Source: Botryococcus braunii (lineage: Eukaryota > Chlorophyta > Trebouxiophyceae). Taken from it: a stretch of 20,000 nucleotides of DNA. The position numbers were made by a program, and so were the translations under genes. Position 1 is the first letter of the stretch, and each line of letters starts with the position of its first letter. The notes beneath the pieces were generated by a model. It made no database searches, was not told the DNA's origin, and saw nothing but the letters and a program-made list of their open reading frames with translations. Below are positions 14,110 through 20,000 of this stretch, piece by piece. The stretch spans positions 14,252 through 34,251 of the forward strand of contig KV908415.1 in the NCBI GenBank assembly GCA_002005505.1. Reading direction: 5' to 3'.

Positions 14110-17100
14110 TCACAGAAACTTGGCCAGTCCCAGTGAGTTACGATGTCCCAGAAACACTTGTCTAACTAGTGGTTTGGTAAAAATGTCAGCCACATTTCTA
14201 GCAGATTGAATGTACTTGAATTCAACCTGCCCCTTTGCAATAGCTTCACGTGCGAAATGACAGCTAATTGCAATATGCTTTGTGTGTTTGGAGTACACCG
14301 GATTCCTCAGGTGGTTTATACACCCTTGGTTGTCACAATGAATCTTCACTATCCACGGTAACACTCCAATTTCCTCCAGGAAACCTCTCAGCCAATTTGC
14401 TTCCTTCACAACAGCACTTGCTGCCATGAATTCAGCCTCCACTGTTGAAGTGGCAACAGCAGATTGCTTTTTACTTCCCCACACTACTGCTCCTCCAAAC
14501 ACAGTGAGGACAAAGCCAGTGGTAGAGAAGCGATGATCCTGATCACCTCCATAGTCGGCATCCACATAGCCTTCTAGCTCTATCTCCCCCCCTCCGAGAG
14601 TTAGAACCAAATCTCGGGTTCCTTTCAGATACTTCAACACACGGATGGCTTCATTCCAATGTGCTGTGGTGGGAGATATGCGATAACGAGACAATACACC
14701 TACTGCCTGAGCTATATCGGGACGTGTGGTGTTGGCTATATACAGAAGAGACCCTACTAACTCACAGTAACGGTGACCTGGAGGTAGTGGACTGCCAGCA
14801 CCAATGCTGTCGCTCCCATCTCTCGGTGCAGGCCTTTGGGACATTACGAAATCTTTTGTCATGGGAGTATCAGGTCCCACTGACTCAAGATCCAAGCCAA
14901 ATTTCTCTACAAGTGCATCGATTTTAGGGATGCAACTCAGGGTGATCAGCCCTTTATCTCTATCTCTCATCACTTGACATCCCAAGAAATCCTTCACTTC
15001 CCCAAGATCATGGATGGTGAATTCTTTCTTGAGAAGTCCCTTCACTCTCTCGATTTCTGACATGCCCTTGGAAACTATCAGAAGATCATCAACATAGATC
15101 AGCACATAGGACTTTCCTCCATCAGTAGAGCATCTCACATACACTCCCGCATCACTCTTGCACACCTCATACCCCATGACTTCAAGTTTGTCATTCAGGG
15201 TTTTGTGCCAGGCACGTGGAGCCTGCTTCAGGCCATACAACGCCTTTCTCAATCGGCACACAATATTCTTATCACCATTCTCAAAGCCAGGAGGTTGCGT
15301 TACATATACTTCCTCCTCGAGCTCACCATTCAGAAAGGCGGTCTTAACGTCCACCTGATGAATTTCACAGCCCTCTCTTGCAGCAACAGCAAGCAGAGCT
15401 CTTCTAGCTCCATAGCTACTAGTAGGAGCAAAGACCTCCATCACATCCACTCCAGGGATTTGTCTGCATCCCTGTGCCACTAATCTGGCCTTGAATCTCA
15501 CAACATTGCCATGTGCATCCATTTTCACTGAAAATATCCAGTGAACTGGAATAACCTTATGTCCACGAGGTCTCGGAACATACTCCATGACCTCATGAGT
15601 ATCTAGAGAATTTTGCTCTTCCTGCATAGCTGCCTTCCAGTATTCCCACTGGGGAGACATCTGTGCTTCTCTCAAATTAGAGGGAACGTGAATTTTCCCA
15701 AATCTGACACCTGTGTGCTTTTCCTCTGAATTGCCTGATTTTCTCTCACTTTGTCCAGAACCCACTACTCTTCCACTGACACTCGCTGAGTTACACATCA
15801 CAGGCTCTCCAGTAGAAGTAGAATGCTCTCTCATAGCACGCTCTCGCTTGGACTCACACTTGGCTTTGCACAAGTTACTCTGCTCATCCCTCACATCATC
15901 CTCCCATGCACAGGTACCTCTCGGACAGTCTTTGTAATTTGGAATCCCTTCACATTGTCCAGACTTCCGATTCACCTCCTCAGACACACTCTGACATGCC
16001 TGCAAGAGTTCAGACTCTTCAGGTCTCTCACAAGCAACATCGGGATATGGCAGAGTGTCTGCATACTTCCCCTGATTTATGTGATCCACATGCCTCTCAG
16101 ACCGACTGCATGTCACTGTTGGGAGTGACCTCACATCTCTGACATCACTCTCCCAGGCACAGGTACCTCTCAGTGAGCACTTGTAATTTGGTCTGTCTCC
16201 ACAATGTCTGTGCTCCTGATTCACCTCCTCCTCTCGTCCCTTACATGGAGTCAAGGATGCAGATCCTGTCTCCCGCTCACAATCATGTTTGGCTGGTGCA
16301 GAGAAAGCATATGATGCTTCCTCTGACCGGTGGCTGCCACCACAGTCCCGTCCAGGAGTGCTCTGACTGGACGGGTTGCCAGAAGAACTCTGCATGGTCA
16401 CATCTCTTACATTTCTCTCAGTCACTGAACAAGACCCACCCATACTGCTCAGCTCCCCGGGACCATTTGCAGCTTTGCATGTAGCTGCCCCCCTCACTGC
16501 ACTCACATGCAATTCATGCCCCTCATGTGAATCACCCTCTAGCTGCACTTCCCCTGGTCCCTGTGACAGAGAGTCACATTCAGTCAACCCCTCTCGCTCT
16601 CTGCTCTCTCCCTTCTCCTGTGGCAGCAGGAGGTCTTTGGCGGCAGTGCGTTGTTCGTGTCGTTGAGCCCGGGTCAGGCCATCCAATTGGTGGTTGCGGC
16701 AATCAGACCTAGTTGGTCTGAGGACCTCCTGGGCTCGCTCCATCTGCGGTCGAAGGTGGGAGTCCTGTCTCACTCCTCTGGCTAAGTCCTGTACTGCCTC
16801 CAGGGTTTGATCCATCTCCACTGGGTCACACAGTCTTCTGGATTCAGGCTCGGGCTCAGCCTCACTGGGGGGTCCTGTGACAGGCTGTGTGGGGAGGTTG
16901 CTGGAGGCTGGCAGGTACTCAGGCTCACTGTGTGGGTCATCAAGATCTGTCTCAAGGCTGATGTTGGTTGTGCCAGGGGAGGTGCCGGGAAAGACTGGGG
17001 GAGTGTCACTTGCAGAGGGCTCAGGACACAGAAACTCTGTAGACTGTGTTGAGGAAACGCTCATGCCAACCCGAGAGGCTCCCCTGAGGTGCTCCACGAA

Positions 17101-19512
17101 AACCACATCTCTGCTCTCCTTCCAGATACCCCCTCCCACATAGATCCGATAGGCTTTGGAGGAGGCTGAGTAACCAGTAAGCATCCCTGGCACAGTTTTA
17201 GGGGAAAACACAGAGCGCTGGACATCAGGAATGTGCACAAAGGCCAAGCAACCCCAGGTACGCAGTGGGGTTACATTTGGTTTGTAGCCAAAAAATAATT
17301 CTGATGGCGTGCGGTCCCTCCCGGTACTGGGACCCATGTTCAGTAGGGTGCATGCAGTTTCCAGGGCCTCCTTCCACAACGTTGGACTGGCAGCTGCAAA
17401 AGCCAGAAGAGTCCTGGTACGTTCCTTGAGGGTGCGATTGGCTCTTTCAGCCGCTCCATTCTGTTGCGGGGTGTAAGGAGCTGAGGTCTCCAATTTAGTC
17501 CCCTGGGATGCACAAAATTCTTTGAACGTGGCATTCAGAAATTCAGTTCCACGGTCACACCGGACACACTTCACTTTGGTTTTCTTCTGGGTCTGCCAGT
17601 ATAGAATGAGGTCCCTCACAGCAGCACTGATGGCATCTTTGGACTTCACAGGCAGGACCGCCTTTAACTGAGATGACTCATCCAAAGCAGTCACCCAGTA
17701 ACGTTCACCAGTTACTGCAGCAGGAAAAATGGGGCCCACAGTGTCAATATGTACTCTGTCAAGTGGTTCAACAGCTGGTCTACTGCTTATTCCAAATGGA
17801 GGCCGAGACGTCTTTCCCTCAATACATGCTTCACAGTAGACTGGACAATTGGAGCAGGGACATAGGGATGTATCAAGTCCCGAGACCAGGTCCTCATTGG
17901 TTAGGCGCTGCATCCATGTTTCACCTGGATGTCCCATTCTGCTATGCCAGAGGTATCGTCTGGCACAGTTGTGTGAGTTTTGGGTGGGGGTTTTGGACTT
18001 CACAGCAGCTGAAATTCTTCTGTGGTTAACACTGGGACTCAGAGCTACAACTTGATGAATATAAAATAGCCCTTTCTCTGCACTGATCCGAGACCTCCAG
18101 CTGTTTGGACCACAGACTTCAGTGAACGCTCCAACATCATCTGTGCGAAAGACTGCCCCATCCCGCAATGCTGCAGATACTGACAGTATGTTTGAGGTTG
18201 CAGAAGGAACACACTGAACATGATGTATCCACAGGGGAACTCCCACTCGACTGAGGATGCAGACAGAGCCTGATGCTACAATTCCTCCAGTGGCATCTGA
18301 AGTGGCCAGATGTAATGGGATGGGTTTGGCATGCACAGTTGGATTATGTAGTAGGGTCACATCATTCACCAGATGTACAGATGCTCCACTGTCCACCAGC
18401 CAGGATTGCAGAGACGAATTTCTGACAGGAGTCTTCAGGATGTTGAGGGAAATTATGTATGGCATACCTCCAGGTGGTGGAGGTGGGGGAGCTGGGGGTT
18501 GGAACCATGCCGGAAAGGCATCCAGTCCAGGGTGCGCCAGCTGGGCTGCAGGAGGGTGTGGGCCACCCATATGTGGAGGTCCCTGTGGCCACATTCCCTG
18601 CAATTGTTGGACCGCTGCCACTACGTTCCGTTGGGTCTCCTCGTCCCGCTTCCTCTTTCGACAGTCCCTCCAGTAATGCCCCTTCTTATTGCAGTAGTTG
18701 CAGATGCCCTTAGTCTCGGACTTGGCCTCAGAGACAGTTGGTTGGGCCTGCTGATGGACTGCACTGGCAGCTGGTGGGGTATTGGCTCCACTGGAGCCTT
18801 GTCCAAGAGCCAAAACCCTTGGTTGGCGAGGAGCATATTCATCAAAACCCACTGCAGCTGCTGTGTTGCGCAGAAGTCCAGCCAGCTTCTCCAGGGGTTG
18901 TGCTGCAGCAGTTGTGATCATTCCTGGCTCTTTAGCTGCATCAGGCAAGCCCTGCACAATCTGGGTTGCAACGTGTGCATCCAGTAGAGCATGGTTGTTC
19001 CTGTCAAGGCATGCCTTCAGGTTGATCATTCTGTTGACATATTGCGAAATCGTCTCGTCATGTTTCATTCCCTGGCTCATTTCTTGGAGCCAATCTGCAT
19101 TGGCCTCGATATTATATCCACCAATAAACTTTCTGCAGATGAACTCATATGCATCATAAGCAGAGGGCAGATTAGACAGAGGTCCCAGCCATTCCTCTGG
19201 GACTGACTCATAAATCAGTAACATTGCGGCTGCGTCATGTGCTGTACCAGGCATAGCCTCCAGGATGGCAGGCAAAGACCCTTTTGACTCATTTGCTGCC
19301 AAAAATGCATTCTTCCAAACAATAATATTTGTCCCCCGTTCCTTCAGTTTTATGTGTACCTTGACATTTGTTGGGATAATCTTGGGCAGCTCATCTCCGC
19401 TGCCTCTTGAGGTGCTGGGAGTACACGGTTCTCTGATGGGTGTGGATGAGGCTGGTTCACTGCTTGACGTTGATGCTCCACTAGCTGATGATCCTTTCTT
19501 CTTGGAAGTCAT
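14110..19512 (-). CDS. gag-pol: Gag-Pol polyprotein of Ty1/copia retrotransposon, intact, 1800 aa
   Basis: One uninterrupted frame. Residues 40-230 are a UBN2/Retrotran_gag-type Gag. C271-x2-C274-x4-H279-x4-C284 is a nucleic-acid-binding zinc knuckle. LVDSGAS (372-378) is the aspartic protease site that would cut the polyprotein. Integrase has H523/H528 and C560/C563 in its zinc module and the triad D590, D653, E689 (D-35-E). RT (about 1285-1530) has QVDVKTAFL with D1388 and YVDD at 1473-1476. RNase H (1645-1790) shows D1651, E1694 and D1727, then NVADIFTK. All catalytic residues are present. It is longer than the usual 1300-1450 aa because of a Ser/Glu/Cys-rich linker at about 820-1265 between integrase and RT. 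With no frameshift or stop between gag and pol, how the Gag excess is made is not evident. The start ATG follows an in-frame TAA five codons upstream and overlaps the ORF0 stop. Confidence 0.97.
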   Translation of the reverse strand: MTSKKKGSSASGASTSSSEPASSTPIREPCTPSTSRGSGDELPKIIPTNVKVHIKLKERGTNIIVWKNAFLAANESKGSLPAILEAMPGTAHDAAAMLLIYESVPEEWLGPLSNLPSAYDAYEFICRKFIGGYNIEANADWLQEMSQGMKHDETISQYVNRMINLKACLDRNNHALLDAHVATQIVQGLPDAAKEPGMITTAAAQPLEKLAGLLRNTAAAVGFDEYAPRQPRVLALGQGSSGANTPPAASAVHQQAQPTVSEAKSETKGICNYCNKKGHYWRDCRKRKRDEETQRNVVAAVQQLQGMWPQGPPHMGGPHPPAAQLAHPGLDAFPAWFQPPAPPPPPPGGMPYIISLNILKTPVRNSSLQSWLVDSGASVHLVNDVTLLHNPTVHAKPIPLHLATSDATGGIVASGSVCILSRVGVPLWIHHVQCVPSATSNILSVSAALRDGAVFRTDDVGAFTEVCGPNSWRSRISAEKGLFYIHQVVALSPSVNHRRISAAVKSKTPTQNSHNCARRYLWHSRMGHPGETWMQRLTNEDLVSGLDTSLCPCSNCPVYCEACIEGKTSRPPFGISSRPAVEPLDRVHIDTVGPIFPAAVTGERYWVTALDESSQLKAVLPVKSKDAISAAVRDLILYWQTQKKTKVKCVRCDRGTEFLNATFKEFCASQGTKLETSAPYTPQQNGAAERANRTLKERTRTLLAFAAASPTLWKEALETACTLLNMGPSTGRDRTPSELFFGYKPNVTPLRTWGCLAFVHIPDVQRSVFSPKTVPGMLTGYSASSKAYRIYVGGGIWKESRDVVFVEHLRGASRVGMSVSSTQSTEFLCPEPSASDTPPVFPGTSPGTTNISLETDLDDPHSEPEYLPASSNLPTQPVTGPPSEAEPEPESRRLCDPVEMDQTLEAVQDLARGVRQDSHLRPQMERAQEVLRPTRSDCRNHQLDGLTRAQRHEQRTAAKDLLLPQEKGESREREGLTECDSLSQGPGEVQLEGDSHEGHELHVSAVRGAATCKAANGPGELSSMGGSCSVTERNVRDVTMQSSSGNPSSQSTPGRDCGGSHRSEEASYAFSAPAKHDCERETGSASLTPCKGREEEVNQEHRHCGDRPNYKCSLRGTCAWESDVRDVRSLPTVTCSRSERHVDHINQGKYADTLPYPDVACERPEESELLQACQSVSEEVNRKSGQCEGIPNYKDCPRGTCAWEDDVRDEQSNLCKAKCESKRERAMREHSTSTGEPVMCNSASVSGRVVGSGQSERKSGNSEEKHTGVRFGKIHVPSNLREAQMSPQWEYWKAAMQEEQNSLDTHEVMEYVPRPRGHKVIPVHWIFSVKMDAHGNVVRFKARLVAQGCRQIPGVDVMEVFAPTSSYGARRALLAVAAREGCEIHQVDVKTAFLNGELEEEVYVTQPPGFENGDKNIVCRLRKALYGLKQAPRAWHKTLNDKLEVMGYEVCKSDAGVYVRCSTDGGKSYVLIYVDDLLIVSKGMSEIERVKGLLKKEFTIHDLGEVKDFLGCQVMRDRDKGLITLSCIPKIDALVEKFGLDLESVGPDTPMTKDFVMSQRPAPRDGSDSIGAGSPLPPGHRYCELVGSLLYIANTTRPDIAQAVGVLSRYRISPTTAHWNEAIRVLKYLKGTRDLVLTLGGGEIELEGYVDADYGGDQDHRFSTTGFVLTVFGGAVVWGSKKQSAVATSTVEAEFMAASAVVKEANWLRGFLEEIGVLPWIVKIHCDNQGCINHLRNPVYSKHTKHIAISCHFAREAIAKGQVEFKYIQSARNVADIFTKPLVRQVFLGHRNSLGLAKFL
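15883..16284 (-). repeat. Tandem 83-codon Cys-rich repeats in the integrase-RT linker
   Basis: Residues 1077-1127 and 1160-1210 align with offset 83: CERETG/CERPEE, EEVN/EEVN, a single C, PNYK/PNYK, RGTCAWE and DVRD in both. The DNA is similar too (AGGTACCTCT and TTGTAATTTGG on + in each copy, about 249 bp apart). A third degenerate copy of the C-x(n)-NVRDV end lies at residues 1028-1038 (near 16400-16430). This explains part of the unusual length of the polyprotein. Confidence 0.85.
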
Positions 19513-19781
19513 AATTCCCCAGTTGTCTTATAACTCCAGTACTCGCAAGGTAGCAGCAAGATCTTACTTCTGAACCAGGTGGGTTGAGCTAACGGACAGC
19601 CAACGTGAAGGTGAAAGATGTAGTCTTTGACGATAAAGGCTCTCTCGTCAGGATTGCGGTCTCCACGTTGTCCTCCTTCTCTGATTAGTTCGTTGTATGA
19701 CGGAGGTCCTGATCTCAAGCGCGCTGGAACGTTGAGGTTGGTGGTCTTCCTGGCTGTTTGCTTTGTCCGCTTCTTCGCCAT
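19509..19781 (-). CDS. ORF0: leader protein with histone H3-tail-like N-terminus
   Basis: ATG (19781-19779) opens 90 codons ending in TGA at 19511-19509, which overlaps the gag-pol ATG as ATGA. The N-terminus is MAKKRTKQTARKTTN. Histone H3 begins ARTKQTARKSTG, so eight residues in a row (RTKQTARK) are identical and the next two (TT against ST) are conservative. This covers the H3 K4 and K9 positions read by chromatin proteins. Residues 26-29 are PPSY, a PPxY motif of the kind bound by WW domains of Nedd4-type ligases. The rest (RSGPPSYNELIREGG, FIVKDYIFHLHVG, a short hydrophobic KILLLPCEYW) matches no family I know. The ORF lies wholly between the primer-binding site and gag-pol, in a different frame. 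Its own start context is weak (T at -3, G at +4). Expression is not proven. Confidence 0.6.
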   Translation of the reverse strand: MAKKRTKQTARKTTNLNVPARLRSGPPSYNELIREGGQRGDRNPDERAFIVKDYIFHLHVGCPLAQPTWFRSKILLLPCEYWSYKTTGEL

Positions 19782-19820
19782 TCACAGTCTAGTGAGCTCC
19801 GATTTAGGCGCCACCCACTC

Positions 19821-19880
19821 TCAGCATCCGAGCCCGTGGGCCCATAACCTGAAATATTCTGGGCTTGGCGTATCCTGCAT
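19821..19880 (-). CDS. uORF of 19 codons spanning LTR end and primer-binding site
   Basis: GCCGCCACC precedes the ATG (19880-19878), an excellent initiation context. The reading frame crosses the last bases of the LTR and the primer-binding site and stops at TGA 19823-19821, 39 bases before the ORF0 ATG. The peptide sequence is fixed partly by the priming site and so is unlikely to matter itself. A translated uORF here would control how ribosomes reach ORF0 and gag-pol. Confidence 0.35.
   Translation of the reverse strand: MQDTPSPEYFRLWAHGLGC
19836..19849 (-). other. Primer-binding site complementary to tRNA-iMet anticodon arm
   Basis: Directly after the LTR's terminal CA, the element reads GGTTATGGGCCCAC. 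Its complement GTGGGCCCATAACC is the anticodon stem-loop of eukaryotic initiator tRNA (CAT anticodon). The 3'-CCA end complement is not used. Drosophila copia is known to prime from a 5' half of tRNA-iMet at this same place. The leading G-T of the stem matches plant-type rather than animal-type tRNA-iMet (CTGGG). Confidence 0.85.
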
Positions 19881-20000
19881 GGTGGCGGCACGGAGGGTGT
19901 TAGACGATGTCCTCCTACTTGTGCGTTGTTAAGTAGGCACGGACATATACAAGTCAAGGACTGGTTAGCAACTGATTGATAGACACCCGGAGTGCCACTA
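19850..20000 (-). repeat. Right LTR (5' LTR of the element), truncated by window edge
   Basis: It starts TGAAATATTC and matches 13723-13873 base for base as far as I can read. About 218 bp should lie beyond the window. It carries the promoter for the element. Confidence 0.95.
19944..19950 (-). promoter_or_regulatory. Possible TATA-like element in 5' LTR
   Basis: GTATATG on the minus strand lies about 65-70 bases upstream of the uORF ATG. It is the only TATA-like sequence in the visible 5' LTR. If used, transcripts would start near 19915-19920 and include the uORF. The upstream half of U3 is outside the window but can be read in the left LTR. Confidence 0.25.

Larger units (their letters stand above)
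13723..20000 (-). mobile_element. Ty1/copia LTR retrotransposon, near-complete and apparently young
   Basis: The order on the minus strand is 5' LTR (19850 to beyond 20000), primer-binding site, leader with two small ORFs, a single intact gag-pol, polypurine tract, 3' LTR (14091-13723). The domain order protease, integrase, RT, RNase H defines Ty1/copia rather than Ty3/gypsy. The 151 visible bases of the right LTR look identical to the left LTR and no ORF is broken, so insertion was recent. If the right LTR has the same 369 bp, the element ends near 20218, about 6.5 kb in all. The left flank offers CTCTC (13718-13722) as one half of a 5-bp target duplication; the other half is outside the window. 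Confidence 0.95.

Noticed and set aside
14661..19573. Many + strand frames opposite gag-pol
   Set aside because: Antisense shadows of an intact conserved coding frame; no independent signal.

Overview
This is eukaryotic nuclear DNA. It has GT-AG introns, very dense simple-sequence repeats, a DNA-transposon relic and a full Ty1/copia retrotransposon. The species cannot be named from the window. A plant-like base in the tRNA-iMet anticodon stem that the retrotransposon copies, and a metallothionein-like exon, mildly favour the green lineage (alga or plant). That is inference only.

Layout. Bases 1-214 are an open frame running in from the left edge. Bases 558-683 are a Cys-rich, metallothionein-like terminal exon on +. 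Bases 684-3174 are intergenic and rich in microsatellites. From 9142 down to 3175 on the minus strand, eight exons can be joined by eye with every splice phase agreeing. They give a predicted 466-residue protein: a basic, transit-like N-terminus, two C2H2/C2HC-like zinc fingers, then a GNAT acetyltransferase domain. Its introns hold almost all of the CA, GT, GA and CT arrays and several minisatellites. Bases 10421-10934 are a poly-C run plus a roughly 440 bp compound CA array. Bases 10967-11106 are a 140 bp MITE with 25 bp terminal inverted repeats. A weak spliced gene candidate lies on + at 12168-12886.

Bases 13723 to beyond 20000 are a Ty1/copia LTR retrotransposon on the minus strand. The left LTR is complete (369 bp). 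The right LTR is cut by the window edge, and its 151 visible bases look identical to the left one. The gag-pol frame is intact (1800 aa: Gag, zinc knuckle, protease, integrase, RT, RNase H) and carries an unusual roughly 440-residue linker with 83-residue repeats. The primer-binding site matches the anticodon arm of tRNA-iMet (Drosophila copia-type half-tRNA priming), not a tRNA 3' end.

The most unusual item is in the retrotransposon leader. A 90-codon ORF starts with a near copy of the histone H3 tail (RTKQTARK plus TT), carries a PPxY motif, and ends in a 4-base ATGA overlap with the gag-pol start. A 19-codon uORF in an excellent start context precedes it. The leader therefore reads uORF, then H3-like ORF0, then gag-pol.
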